A stretch of 64,000 nucleotides of DNA from Flaviflexus massiliensis (GCF_001375495.1 NZ_LN831058.1:328767-392766), one strand, 5' to 3'. Shown: positions 48,212 to 57,416, counted from the first letter of the stretch. Program-made: numbers and translations. The notes: generated by a model from the sequence alone, not told the origin.

Positions 48212-48957
48212 GACATCCTCGATGGATTGTCCGGACCCTGCTGGTCTTTGAAGGGCGCCCCCTCAACCGGTCTTCCAGCATCCCGTCCCGGGTCGTAGCC
48301 TCCGCGCTGGCCACCGAGCTGTTGGGCACCGGGTTCCTGGGCGGGCTGCCATGTACCTGTCTGGTAGTTGCCGAGTTTGCCGTCCTCGGTGCGGAACGAT
48401 ACCTGGGGTGCCTGGCGCGAGACTTCCGGGATCTCGAAATATTCGGCCCGGCGGAAGTTGAACATGCTGGCGATCATGTTGGTGGGGAAAGACTCGGTCT
48501 TGGAATTGAAGCCGGAAACGTTGGAGTTGTAGAAGCGGCGACCCGCAGCGATCCGATCTTCCGTGTTTGAGAGTTCCTTCTGCAGGTCGCGGAACGGGCC
48601 CGCGGCCTGCAGCTCCGGATAGTTCTCCGCAACGGCAAACACGTTTCCAAGCGCGCGGGAGAGGTCGCCTTCGCGCTGGCTGCGCTCTCCAGCGTTGCCG
48701 GCCGAGGCCTGGGCGAGGTTCCTCATCTGCGTCACTTCTTCAATGACCGACTGCTCATGCGCAGCATAGCCCTTGACTGTCTCCACGAGGTTCGGGATGA
48801 GCTGATAGCGGCGGTGCAGTTCGACATCGATCTGCTTCCACGACTCCTGCACCTGGTTTCGGAGCCGGATGAGGTTGTTGTAGGCGGAGATCGCCCACAG
48901 TACGATCACGAGGATCACAGCGACAACGATGATGAGGATCAACAGCCCCGTATCCAT
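48208..48957 (-). CDS. LemA-family protein
   Basis: 249 residues: an N-terminal membrane helix (LLILIIVVAVILVIVLWAI) then the LemA helical core (YNNLIRLRNQVQESWKQIDV; RRYQLIPNLVETVKGYAAHE; RRFYNSNVSGFNSK). A Gly/Gln-rich tail follows. Membrane-anchored with unknown function. Coupled by overlap to the methyltransferase gene. Confidence 0.9.
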   Translation of the reverse strand: MDTGLLILIIVVAVILVIVLWAISAYNNLIRLRNQVQESWKQIDVELHRRYQLIPNLVETVKGYAAHEQSVIEEVTQMRNLAQASAGNAGERSQREGDLSRALGNVFAVAENYPELQAAGPFRDLQKELSNTEDRIAAGRRFYNSNVSGFNSKTESFPTNMIASMFNFRRAEYFEIPEVSRQAPQVSFRTEDGKLGNYQTGTWQPAQEPGAQQLGGQRGGYDPGRDAGRPVEGAPFKDQQGPDNPSRMS

Positions 48958-49046
48958 ACGTTCTCCTTACAGTCGTCTAGAAGATGGTGGGATTCCCTGG
49001 CCAAGCATAGCCGCCACTGCAACTGCTAACTCGGTGGCAGGTGAAC

Positions 49047-49604
49047 TTAGCGGAGCTCGTCAATAGAGAGGGCAGCGAAGTAGGGGACGCCTGCCAGTTC
49101 GATACGTTCCTGGGCACCTGTCTTACGATCGACAACGACGGCAACGGCCACGACCTCGGCGCCGGCCTCTCGGGCCGCTTCGAGTGCCTCGAGCGGGGAT
49201 CCACCGGTCGTGGACGTATCTTCCAGGATGACAACCTTGCGCCCTTCGATGGCTGGGCCCTCAATGCGCTTCTTCATGCCGTGGTCCTTTGCGGCCTTGC
49301 GGACAACGAAGGCGTCGATGTCTTGACCGCGGGAAGCGGCAGCGTGGAGGATCGCGGTGGCAACCGGGTCGGCACCCATGGTGAGCCCACCAACGCTGTC
49401 AATTTCACCGGCACCAAAGCCCTGCTCTTCGAGCATGTCGAGCATGACGTGGCCGATGAGGGGAGCGGCTTCGTGGTGGAGGGTTGCTCTCCTCATATCC
49501 ACGTAGTGGTCGGAGACAAGACCGGAAGCGAGGGTCACTTCGCCTTCGATAACGGACAGTTCGCGCACCAGTTCGATGAGACGCTGGCGTTGAGTATCGT
49601 TCAT
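49047..49604 (-). CDS. pyrE: Orotate phosphoribosyltransferase
   Basis: 185 residues from ATG 49604 (a GTG two codons earlier is an alternative). The PRPP-binding motif is VVILEDTSTTGGSPLEAL; the catalytic-loop Lys lies in VVRKAAKDHGMKKRIEG. It makes OMP in pyrimidine synthesis. No other pyr gene is adjacent. Confidence 0.93.
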   Translation of the reverse strand: MNDTQRQRLIELVRELSVIEGEVTLASGLVSDHYVDMRRATLHHEAAPLIGHVMLDMLEEQGFGAGEIDSVGGLTMGADPVATAILHAAASRGQDIDAFVVRKAAKDHGMKKRIEGPAIEGRKVVILEDTSTTGGSPLEALEAAREAGAEVVAVAVVVDRKTGAQERIELAGVPYFAALSIDELR

Positions 49605-49627
49605 TTTCACAACCCCATCCTACGTGG

Positions 49628-50395
49628 CTATTGCCTGCCGGACCTGCCCGGGCCAGCAACTTTCCTCACGACCCACCTGGGTAGCATCCGGATCGCCCCA
49701 GCAGCCACCGTGTACTTGGGTGACGGGGTGATGATGACCTGTCCTCTGCGCACCGCATCGAGCGAGCGTGACACCACCTTGTGAACCGGGGTGAAGGCAA
49801 TCTCGGGCCACTGGCTGGAGTCCACGTTGGTCCGGTTGTGGAAGTCGGTGTGGACGAGGCCGGGGCAGGACACGGTTGCCACCACGCCCGTACCTTTCAG
49901 GGTTTCGGACAGGCCTTCCGTGAAGGTCCGCACCCATGCCTTGTGCGCCGAATAGGTGCCCTGGGCGGTAAGCGAGGTCATGGAGGAAACGTTGAGGATC
50001 GCACCATAGCCGCGGGCAGCAAAGGCATTGGCGGCCTCGTGGCAGATGACGAGGATCGCCCGCACCATGACATCCAGTGCCCCAAGCTCACGGTCGAGCA
50101 TGCCACCGAGAAAGTCCTGCCCCAAACCAAAACCGGCATTGTTAACCACGAGCCCGATTGGTTTGTCCACGCTTGCCGCTCGCATCCCAACAGCGCGCGC
50201 CCCCGATTCGGTCCCGAGGTCGGCAACCAGGGTCTCGACTCTCTGCCCCGTGAAGTTCGTGATCTTTTCGGCGAGGTCATTCAGTGCGGACTCGGTGCGA
50301 GCAACGATGACAAGGTCGTTGCCTTCTGCTGCGAGCTGCCACGCGAACTCTTTGCCGATCCCCGAGGTTGCGCCGGTGATGAGTGCTGTTCCCAT
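49628..50395 (-). CDS. Short-chain dehydrogenase/reductase
   Basis: 255 residues. Cofactor motif TGATSGIGKEFAW at the N-terminus, LVVNNAGFG, and the catalytic Ser / Tyr-x3-Lys set as LNVSSMTSLTAQGTYSAHKA. A hydrophobic C-terminus (RMLPRWVVRKVAG) resembles DltE-like oxidoreductases. Substrate unknown. It ends 23 bases before pyrE. Confidence 0.88.
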   Translation of the reverse strand: MGTALITGATSGIGKEFAWQLAAEGNDLVIVARTESALNDLAEKITNFTGQRVETLVADLGTESGARAVGMRAASVDKPIGLVVNNAGFGLGQDFLGGMLDRELGALDVMVRAILVICHEAANAFAARGYGAILNVSSMTSLTAQGTYSAHKAWVRTFTEGLSETLKGTGVVATVSCPGLVHTDFHNRTNVDSSQWPEIAFTPVHKVVSRSLDAVRRGQVIITPSPKYTVAAGAIRMLPRWVVRKVAGPGRSGRQ

Positions 50396-50425
50396 ATCTT
50401 GAGCCTAGCTGGAATAATGACCAGC

Positions 50426-51217
50426 ATGAGACTTGCTACGTGGAATGTGAACTCGATCCGTACCCGCTTCCAACGCGTGATTGATTTCCTGGAACGCTCC
50501 GAGACCGATGTGCTCGCCATCCAAGAAACCAAGTGCAAGGAAGAGCAGTTCCCCTATGACGTGTTTGAGAAGGCCGGTTACGAGGTTGCTGTTGCTGGCC
50601 TCAATCAGTGGAACGGTGTCGCCATCGCCTCCCGCGTGGGACTCGAGAACGTTGCACGCACCTTCGAAGGTCAGCCTGCCTTCGGTAAGCCTGACAAGGA
50701 ACCCGTTGTTGAACCGCGCGCCATTGGTGCCACCTGCAATGGCGTTGAGGTGTGGAGCCTCTACGTTCCTAATGGCCGCGCAAGCACCGATCCGCACTAC
50801 ACGTACAAGCTCAACTTCATCAACACCCTTGCGCAGCGCGGCAAGGAGCGCCTCGCCGCGGACCCGGATGCTCAGATCGCTCTCGTTGGTGACTGGAATG
50901 TGGCACCGCTCGACACGGACGTGTGGGACATCGAAGTCTTTCGGGACCTGTTGTACGTGACCCAACCCGAACGGGACGCGATCAAGGCGATTGTTGATGC
51001 TGGGTTTGCGGAAGTCACCCGCCAGTACGACGCTCAGTACACGTTCTGGGACTACCAGCAGCTCCGTTTCCCGAAGAACGAGGGCATGAAGATCGACTTC
51101 CACCACTACTCCCCCGCACTCGCTACCAGGGTCAAGACCGCGTTCATTGACCGTGACGAACGTAAGGGGAAGGGGAGTTCTGATCACGTCCCCGTCATCG
51201 TTGACTTGCTAGATTAA
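50426..51217 (+). CDS. xthA: Exodeoxyribonuclease III
   Basis: 263 residues. MRLATWNVNSIRTRFQR starts the EEP nuclease fold; LAIQETKCKEEQFP gives the metal-binding Glu, SLYVPNGRA the middle motif, and the closing GKGSSDHVPVIVDL has the catalytic Asp-His. Acts on abasic sites in base-excision repair. An ATG three codons upstream is a possible start. The long upstream frame overlaps the SDR gene and is a shadow. Confidence 0.95.
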   Translation: MRLATWNVNSIRTRFQRVIDFLERSETDVLAIQETKCKEEQFPYDVFEKAGYEVAVAGLNQWNGVAIASRVGLENVARTFEGQPAFGKPDKEPVVEPRAIGATCNGVEVWSLYVPNGRASTDPHYTYKLNFINTLAQRGKERLAADPDAQIALVGDWNVAPLDTDVWDIEVFRDLLYVTQPERDAIKAIVDAGFAEVTRQYDAQYTFWDYQQLRFPKNEGMKIDFHHYSPALATRVKTAFIDRDERKGKGSSDHVPVIVDLLD

Positions 51218-51221
51218 ACCC

Positions 51222-51527
51222 ATGAGCTACGCACCCCAGCAGCAGGGCTACCCCAACGGGCAGGGCCCGGTACACAATCCGTTCCAGCCCTACCCGGTCT
51301 ATCAGCAACCGAACACGGCGGGACGTCTCATGGGGATTCTGTCCATCGTGTTCTTTTGGACCGGATCGATCGGGTGCGCGCTCGGTTTCGTTTCCATCTC
51401 CCAGGCCCGTCGCTCCGGAGCATCCGCCACCCTCGGCATCATCGGCTTTGTCCTCGGCCTTGCCGTCTTCATCGGCATCCTCGCCTACGTGTTCTTCGGG
51501 GTCCTGGACGTCTGGGAGATCCTCTAG
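51222..51527 (+). CDS. DUF4190-type small membrane protein
   Basis: 101 residues: a Pro/Gln/Tyr-rich N-terminus (to about 33) then two membrane helices (about 34-58 and 69-95) enclosing ISQARRSGASATLGIIGFVL, the DUF4190 hairpin. Four bases after xthA. Function unknown. Confidence 0.8.
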   Translation: MSYAPQQQGYPNGQGPVHNPFQPYPVYQQPNTAGRLMGILSIVFFWTGSIGCALGFVSISQARRSGASATLGIIGFVLGLAVFIGILAYVFFGVLDVWEIL

Positions 51528-51528
51528 C

Positions 51529-51580
51529 CTCAAGCAGTTAACTCAAGCAGTTAACTCAGGCAGCTAACTCAAGCAGTTGA
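51529..51580 (+). repeat. Four tandem 13-bp repeats
   Basis: CTCAAGCAGTTAA twice exactly, then CTCAGGCAGCTAA and CTCAAGCAGTTGA. Starts right after the DUF4190 stop codon, before the terminator. Confidence 0.85.
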
Positions 51581-51586
51581 ACAAGA

Positions 51587-51636
51587 GAATCCCTGTCAAC
51601 AAGGTGGAAACTCATTCACCACGTTGACAGGGATTC
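51587..51636. terminator. Long bidirectional terminator
   Basis: GAATCCCTGTCAAC (51587-51600) and its exact complement (51623-51636), with a further inner GGTG/CACC pair. Lies between converging genes. Confidence 0.85.
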
Positions 51637-51691
51637 TTCACTTCAAGACGGGATATCAGCCCAGATCCGAAACGAAAGAGCGATTCGGTTT

Positions 51692-52459
51692 CTAGAAGTC
51701 TTCGCCCGCCCTCATCTTCCTCGTCAGTTCGGGCCATAGGTCGATGTGCTTCTGGCCGAAGTTCTCGTCCCCCAGGTACACCCCCGCCAAGTTTACGTCC
51801 GGATCCACCCACAGGAACGAACCCGACTGACCAAAGTGCCCGAAGGCGCGGGGCGAGAACGAGTCGGCCAGCCAATGCGGATCCTTGTCGGCACGGATCT
51901 CAAAACCAAGCCCCCATGCGTTGTTCTTCTGCCTGCCGTAGCCGGGTAGAACACCGGTCAGCTCACCGAAGCTCGGCGTTGTTGCTTCATCGTAGAGTTC
52001 GCGGGATACGAGGGTGGGGGCGAGCAGTTCTCGGCTGAAGGCAGCAAGGTCCTCCGCATTGCCTTCGCCCGAGTGGGCGGGCGATCCTTCGATAAGGATC
52101 GATGACAGGCCGAGCGGTTCGAGAACAGTTTCTTCAATCCATTCCTGGAAGCTTGTTCCCACCCGGTCGGCAACGTAGTCACCAAGGATGTCGATGCCTC
52201 GGTTGGAGTAGATTCTGCGGGCACCCGGCTTCCCGAGAGTCGCCCCTTCATCCATCGGCAGTCCAGATGCATGACCGAGGAGGTGACGAACCGTTGCTGG
52301 TCCCGCCTCATCGTCCAAGGTCAGGAGGTGTCGGTCGACGGCAATGAGGGTGGCGTATGACGCAAAGAGTTTCGTCACGGAAGCAAATGGGAAAATTTGC
52401 TCGATATCGCCACTGGTTTTAAGCACTTTGTCGTTTGAGCTTAGAATTACTGCGTCCAC
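51692..52459 (-). CDS. Serine hydrolase, beta-lactamase/class C-like family
   Basis: 255 residues with GTG start. The Ser-x-x-Lys motif is FASVTKLFASY near residue 26, the Tyr-x-Asn is YSNRGIDILGDY, and HLLGHASGLPMDEG and FGHFGQSGSFLWVDP are family blocks. No signal peptide, so cytoplasmic. More likely an esterase or peptidase than a resistance enzyme. Its start lies only 16 bases from the divergent phosphatase gene. Confidence 0.85.
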   Translation of the reverse strand: MDAVILSSNDKVLKTSGDIEQIFPFASVTKLFASYATLIAVDRHLLTLDDEAGPATVRHLLGHASGLPMDEGATLGKPGARRIYSNRGIDILGDYVADRVGTSFQEWIEETVLEPLGLSSILIEGSPAHSGEGNAEDLAAFSRELLAPTLVSRELYDEATTPSFGELTGVLPGYGRQKNNAWGLGFEIRADKDPHWLADSFSPRAFGHFGQSGSFLWVDPDVNLAGVYLGDENFGQKHIDLWPELTRKMRAGEDF

Positions 52460-52475
52460 GTGCTAAGTGTAGGAC

Positions 52476-53237
52476 ATGAGCTCTTGGCTAATTGATATGG
52501 ATGGGGTCCTCGTGCATGAGGGCCTGGCACTGAACGGCGCTAGGGAATTCTTGGATCTCTTGGATGAAAAGGGAATTCCTCACCTGATCCTGACGAACAA
52601 CTCGATCTTCACGCCGCGCGACCTAGCGGCTCGACTCTCCACCTCCGGCATCGAGGTTGATGAGTCCCGCATCTGGACCTCAGCTCTCGCAACTGCACGT
52701 TTTCTCGCGACTCAGTCCGAGTCACGCCGTGCCTACGTTGTTGGCGAGGCAGGTCTAACGACTGCGCTCTACGAAGAAAACTTCATCATGACTACCGCCA
52801 ACCCTGACTTTGTCATCCTTGGCGAGACCCGCACCTACTCTTTCGAAGCGATCACGACCGCTATTCGTCTCATTCAGAACGGCGCACGCTTCATCGCAAC
52901 AAACCCGGATGCGACCGGCCCGTCGGCCGAGGGTGATCTGCCCGCAACCGGCGCTGTCGCTGCCCTCATCGAGAAGGCAACCGGCCGTAAGCCCTTCTTC
53001 CTCGGCAAGCCGAACCCGATCATGCTCCGCCACGGACTCAACCGTATCGGTGCGCACTCGGAAGACACGTCGATTGTTGGTGACCGCATGGATACCGACA
53101 TTCTTGCCGGTATCGAAACCGGTCTCACCACGCACCTGGTGCTCACCGGTTCCACGAAGCGTGAGGACATCGTCAAGCACCCCTTCCGCCCCGATCACGT
53201 CCACAAGTCAATTGCGGACGTCATCGAATTCGTCTAG
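52476..53237 (+). CDS. NagD-like HAD-superfamily phosphatase
   Basis: 253 residues. Nucleophile motif WLIDMDGVLVHEGLA, then LTNNSIFTPRDLAARL, the type IIA cap region, KPNPIMLRHGL and IVGDRMDTDILAGIETG with the metal-binding Asp pair. Substrate unknown; NagD proteins act on nucleotides and sugar phosphates. Confidence 0.9.
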   Translation: MSSWLIDMDGVLVHEGLALNGAREFLDLLDEKGIPHLILTNNSIFTPRDLAARLSTSGIEVDESRIWTSALATARFLATQSESRRAYVVGEAGLTTALYEENFIMTTANPDFVILGETRTYSFEAITTAIRLIQNGARFIATNPDATGPSAEGDLPATGAVAALIEKATGRKPFFLGKPNPIMLRHGLNRIGAHSEDTSIVGDRMDTDILAGIETGLTTHLVLTGSTKREDIVKHPFRPDHVHKSIADVIEFV

Positions 53238-53278
53238 TCACGTCATTCCCGCATAAGGAAAGACAAAAAGACTGGATC

Positions 53279-53302
53279 AATGAGCGCCGCAAGGCGCTCA
53301 TT
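53279..53302 (+). terminator. Terminator after NagD-like gene
   Basis: AATGAGCGCC-GCAA-GGCGCTCATT, a perfect 10-bp stem with a GNRA-type loop, then TCCTT. The ATG inside it is therefore not a credible start for the next gene. Confidence 0.85.
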
Positions 53303-53360
53303 TCCTTATCCCCGTCTCACTATCCACCTCATCACCACCCCTATCCCCTACACTTCTTTC

Positions 53361-53807
53361 GTGACCACCATTTCTCAGTTCTGGGCTGACGTGCGCCAAG
53401 CGTTGCCTCACCTCCAGGAACCACTCCCGGCCGCCTGGGCATTCGGTGCCAGAGCCGAGCACGCCGATGAGTTACTAGCTTTGGTTCTGTCCGGAACGAA
53501 GACGGGAACAGCATCCTTGCTGGCCGACTTCACCGACGAGGAGCCGGTCCCCACCGTTGGTGAGCTCAGCATTATTCTCGACGGTCAGGGCAATCCTCGC
53601 GCAGTTCTTGAGACCACCGATATCGCCATCGTTCCTTTTCAGGATGTCACGGCCGAGCACGCCTGGTCGGAGGGTGAAAGCAACCGAAGCCTCGATGCAT
53701 GGCGGGAGATTCACAAGAGGTTTTGGGAAGAACATTCTGATGCTGAGTTCTCTGAAACCTCACCGGTGGTCTGCGAGCGTTTCCGCGTCATCTACCCCCT
53801 CACCTAG
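53361..53807 (+). CDS. ASCH-domain protein
   Basis: 148 residues from GTG 53361 (MTTISQFWADVRQ). The ASCH RNA-binding-like fold is seen in AWAFGARAEHADELLALVLS, GTKTGTASLLADF and VVCERFRVIYPLT. I reject the ATG at 53280 because it lies inside a terminator hairpin. No clear Shine-Dalgarno before the GTG. Members bind RNA or hydrolyse N4-acylcytidine; the role here is unknown. Confidence 0.78.
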   Translation: MTTISQFWADVRQALPHLQEPLPAAWAFGARAEHADELLALVLSGTKTGTASLLADFTDEEPVPTVGELSIILDGQGNPRAVLETTDIAIVPFQDVTAEHAWSEGESNRSLDAWREIHKRFWEEHSDAEFSETSPVVCERFRVIYPLT

Positions 53808-53959
53808 GTGAACAGGGAGAGTATTTCAGCACCCTTCCTACCGCAGTCCGCTTCGCACGGCCCTGCTTGCCCTTGTTTTAACCTCGGCATCTCACACCCC
53901 GGCTCATGGGAGGAAGCTCATCCCACCCCTCCCGTTTCCATCGCTAGAATTGGCTGTTG

Positions 53960-54682
53960 ATGACACACGGGATTGAGGCGAAGGGTGAGGTGACGGGACA
54001 ATACTCCCGTCGGCACGAGGTCCTGACAGGTGTCCGACTCTCGTTTGCGGCCGGGCTCGGCATGTTCCCTCTCGGGATTGCTTTTGGTTTGCTCGTCATT
54101 CAAGCAGGACTGCCCTGGTGGATTGCTCCTGCTCTATCGATCTTTGGGTATGCCGGCTCTCTTGAACTGCTACTGGTCGGAATGATTGCCACCACCACCC
54201 CGATCGCCACCATTGCCGTCACGAGCCTGCTCGTAAACTTCCGTCACGTCTTCTACGCATTCTCCTTCCCACTCCGCGTGGTGAAGAACCCGCTTGCCAA
54301 GACGTACTCCATGTATTCGTTAACCGATGAGGCCTATGCTGTGACCGCGGCAAAGCCAGATGGTTGGTCATCGTGGCGCCTCATCTCCCTTCAAATGGCA
54401 CTCCAGTCTTACTGGGTGCTGGGCGGACTATCGGGAGTACTCATTGGTTCGCTCCTACCCGAGCCGATTGAGGGCCTGGACTTTGCGCTGTGCGCCCTCT
54501 TCATCACCCTCGCCCTGGACGCCGCGAAGACCAAGAAGGAAATCCCCTCGGTTCTTCTCGCGGCAGCAAGCTACGCCTTCGCAATCATTGCTCTCCCCGA
54601 ACAGGCACTGTTCAGCGGGATGCTGATCTTCGTTGTCGTACTCCTCGTGCGGTACGCGTGGAGGAGGTACCGTGCATCTTGA
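53960..54682 (+). CDS. azlC: AzlC-family branched-chain amino-acid exporter subunit
   Basis: 240 residues with several membrane helices. AGLGMFPLGIAFGLLVIQ and SIFGYAGSLELLLVGM are family blocks, as are TSLLVNFRHVFYAFSFPL and YSLTDEAYAV. Works with AzlD, encoded next with a short overlap. Confidence 0.92.
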   Translation: MTHGIEAKGEVTGQYSRRHEVLTGVRLSFAAGLGMFPLGIAFGLLVIQAGLPWWIAPALSIFGYAGSLELLLVGMIATTTPIATIAVTSLLVNFRHVFYAFSFPLRVVKNPLAKTYSMYSLTDEAYAVTAAKPDGWSSWRLISLQMALQSYWVLGGLSGVLIGSLLPEPIEGLDFALCALFITLALDAAKTKKEIPSVLLAAASYAFAIIALPEQALFSGMLIFVVVLLVRYAWRRYRAS

Positions 54683-55001
54683 TGCTGGCTACCTAGCCGC
54701 GGTTTTCGCCACGATCTTCGTCATTAACTTCACGCTCCGGGCCCTTCCCTTCGCGGTTCTCAAGCCCCTGCGGGAATCCGAGGCGGTGACGGTCTTGGCG
54801 GGGTGGATGCCGGCCGGGATTCTGACGATCCTTGCCGCCTCAACCTTCTTGTCCTCAGCAGAAGTCGACGGTCACCGGCTCCTGCACGCGGGCATCGCCA
54901 CCGTCGCCACCATCGCTACCCACCTTGCCGGGGGAAGGCGCACACTCCTCAGCGTGGGTGCGGGCACTCTCACCTACGTCCTACTCGTCAATTTCCTCTA
55001 G
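54672..55001 (+). CDS. azlD: AzlD-family exporter subunit
   Basis: 109 residues, GTG start at 54672 behind GGAGGAGG, inside the end of azlC (11-base overlap). Three to four helices, with NFTLRALPFAVLKPLR and GWMPAGILTILAAS, the standard AzlD pattern. Confidence 0.9.
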   Translation: MHLDAGYLAAVFATIFVINFTLRALPFAVLKPLRESEAVTVLAGWMPAGILTILAASTFLSSAEVDGHRLLHAGIATVATIATHLAGGRRTLLSVGAGTLTYVLLVNFL

Positions 55002-55088
55002 ACCAACTTCTTCCAGCCATCAGGTGGTAACCACGAGTCTGGGTTAATCCAAACCGGGGAATAATCGGGACTGTGGGAGACTGACGGC

Positions 55089-55430
55089 ATGGATGCTGTT
55101 CGTTCAATCATTCTCTTCATTGCCGCCGCCGTTGCCGAGATCGGTGGTGCCTGGCTCGTGTGGCAGGGGGTCCGCGAACACAGGGGCTAGCTCTGGATCG
55201 GTGCAGGAGTCATCGCTCTCGGCATCTACGGATTCGTTGCCACGCTTCAACCCGATGCGAACTTTGGCAGGATCCTCGCTGCCTACGGTGGTGTGTTTGT
55301 TGCTGGATCGTTGGCGTGGGGCATGGTCGTGGACGGTTTCAAACCCGACCGGTACGACGTCATCGGCGCCCTCATCTGCCTCCTCGGAGTCGCAATCATC
55401 ATGTACGCACCCCGCGAGGTCACCTCCTAG
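55089..55430 (+). pseudogene. YnfA/UPF0060 membrane protein with in-frame TAG
   Basis: One frame encodes a whole YnfA-type protein of about 113 codons ([15 protein letters not shown]; then [32 protein letters not shown] and [20 protein letters not shown]). Codon 34 (55188-55190) is TAG, where the family continues. No frameshift or other lesion is visible. It is a fresh pseudogene, a base-calling error, or a suppressed stop. Confidence 0.8.
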
Positions 55431-55553
55431 AGATCCTGGCCAGCCGCGCTAACAGTGCTCTCACAGCCGTCAGGACAACGAGCAACTCCCCTGGACGGCT
55501 GAGCTGGATGAGAACAGTTTCGTAGCCCAACGCTAGTACGCGACGACCATTTC

Positions 55554-56042
55554 CTAAGTTGCTATGCGTACCGTTGGAGCGTCGGTCTCATTCCAGCGGA
55601 ATAGCACGAGGTGCCGGAGGCCTGGGTTCTTGCGCGAGGGATCGATGAGCCCGTTCGCACCAGCTTCGAGGAGACGGTCCCGCACCGACCAGGACGATGG
55701 CGTCCCTCCTGTGGCGACGATCTCCTGCCAGGGTGCGATGGCATGAGCAAGGTCGATACCAAGTGCGTTCACGGCATCCGCATCCCGCAGGTCAACGATG
55801 CGAGAGAGCTCGACATCAATCTCGATAATTTCCAGTGCTTCTGACCGAGCATCCTTGTGCGCGACCATCGCGGCCTCGACTCCCTCAACCGATGAGCTCG
55901 GATAGAGCGTCGGCTCGTGCGCCCTAGAGTATCGGCCAGCTGATCGTGATCCCGCGAGCGCAAACTCACGAAATTGTGGATTAATCGCCCCATAGAACGT
56001 GCCTCGCACGGTGGGCGCAAATATTCCGTCGATCTTTGTCAT
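55554..56042 (-). CDS. RES-domain toxin
   Basis: 162 residues. The RES fold signatures are visible: TFYGAINPQFREFALAGSRS, GRYSRAHEPTLYPSSS (matching the usual GRYN...PALYLA), and DPSRKNPGLRHLVLF with the conserved Ser. Characterized RES toxins destroy NAD+. It lies downstream of a ribbon-helix-helix gene on the same strand with a 112-base gap, forming a probable toxin-antitoxin pair. Confidence 0.8.
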   Translation of the reverse strand: MTKIDGIFAPTVRGTFYGAINPQFREFALAGSRSAGRYSRAHEPTLYPSSSVEGVEAAMVAHKDARSEALEIIEIDVELSRIVDLRDADAVNALGIDLAHAIAPWQEIVATGGTPSSWSVRDRLLEAGANGLIDPSRKNPGLRHLVLFRWNETDAPTVRIAT

Positions 56043-56154
56043 AGCCCCAACATCTGCCAGGTTTCCTTCGCAGCACCTTGCGGTGCACGGCGAGTACCGG
56101 GTCCGAGCTGCATAGCTACGTGCCTACTCGCCTCAAATAGAGCATTCGATTGGA

Positions 56155-56379
56155 CTACAGGTATTTTGCCGCGATCTCGGTTGCGGTCAATGTCTGCGGG
56201 TTGTCGTCCAACTCGCGCCTCGCGTCCTCCCACACGGCAGCATCAAGCTCGCCTTCCACGTGTGAGAGCGCAGCGATCCGTACGAATTCCGACATGCTCA
56301 TGCCACACATCTTTGCATGGTCCGCAAGTAGCCGTTTCTCGGACTCTGTCAGACGTAGTTTCACCGTCGTTGTCGCCAT
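56155..56379 (-). CDS. Ribbon-helix-helix antitoxin-like protein
   Basis: 74 residues from ATG 56379, preceded by AGGAGG. MATTTVKLRLTESEKRLLAD followed by MCGMSMSEFVRIAALSHV is a typical RHH dimer that binds DNA through its N-terminal strand. The C-terminal tail could neutralize the RES protein. The frame upstream of 56379 is not protein-like. Confidence 0.8.
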   Translation of the reverse strand: MATTTVKLRLTESEKRLLADHAKMCGMSMSEFVRIAALSHVEGELDAAVWEDARRELDDNPQTLTATEIAAKYL

Positions 56380-56615
56380 AACATCCTCCTGTGTCTCTAA
56401 CCTACACGCATGTCTGAGGCCTTCATGGGTGCAGATGGGACGTTCTCCGAGTCGGACCGGATTCAGGCTCGCCACTCCACACATAGAAGGGTAGCGAATC
56501 TGAGTATTTGTGGATCCTCGTCCGCAACGAACTGCCACGAGTGTGCTGGCCTGTCGGTTCTTGGTAAGACGCCTGATCGTCAATCGTGGCAGTTCATCGC
56601 GGGCAACCTATCTCA

Positions 56616-57416
56616 TCAACGCCATCCCAGTGCCGGAGCAACGTGGGTGAGGATGTCTTCGAGGATTTGGGTGTTGTAGTCGACTCCAAGCTGGCTCGGG
56701 ACTGTCAGGAGCAGTGTGTCAGCCGCTTCGATGGCCTCATCCTCGCGGAGCTGTTCAACGAGGGCTTCGGGTTCGTCAGCATAGGACCTGCCAAAGACCG
56801 AGCGGGTCTGGTCAATCATGCCGAACTGATCGCTTCGGTCCGATCCTCCCATGAAGTATTGGCGGTCCTCATCAGTGGTGATGGGAATGATCGAGCGGGA
56901 GACGGATACTCGGGGCTCGAAGCCGTGGTCGTGCTTGGCCCACTCATCCCTAAACGCCTCGATCTGCTTGCGTTGCTGTACGTGGAAGGGTTCTCCGGAC
57001 TCGTCGGTCTTGAGTGTGGAGGACATGAGGTGCATGCCTTCCTGCGCCGACCACCTGGCTGTGACGTCGGATGCTGCACCCCACCAGATCCGTTGCCGGA
57101 GTCCCTTCGAATAGGGTTCGATGCGTAGCATGCCGGGAGGGTTGGGGAACATGGGCCGGGGATTAGGTTCTGCAAACTTCAGTCCGTCAATCACCTGGAG
57201 GGCAACTGCCGTGTGGCGGCGTGCCATATCGGCCTCTGTTTCACCCTCGGTGGGCTGGAAACCAAAGTACCGCCAACCATCAACCACCTGTTCGGGTGAA
57301 CCACGGGAGATTCCCAGCTGGAGTCTGCCGCCAGCGATCAGGTCAGCCGCCCCCGCATCCTCCGCAAACTGCAGCGGATTCGAGTAGCGCATATCGGGGT
57401 TGCAACACTGGTCCAC
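56616..57416 (-). pseudogene. Luciferase-like flavin monooxygenase, N-terminus removed by integration
   Basis: The surviving 266 residues start near MRYSNPLQFAEDAGAADLIA, which is residue 90-100 in usual LLM flavin enzymes of about 340 residues. GGRLQLGISRGSPEQV and IWWGAASDVTARWSAQEG are family blocks. Upstream of about 57393 the sequence stops resembling the family (CCNPD), and the integrase gene starts at 57431. The missing N-terminus should lie at the far end of the element. Confidence 0.78.

Noticed and set aside
53280..53360. Upstream ATG for the ASCH protein
   Set aside because: The ATG is part of a perfect terminator hairpin.
56039..56233. Short frame between the RHH and RES genes ending at the RES start (ATGA)
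   Set aside because: The residues lack a credible start or family, and most of it overlaps the RHH gene in another frame.
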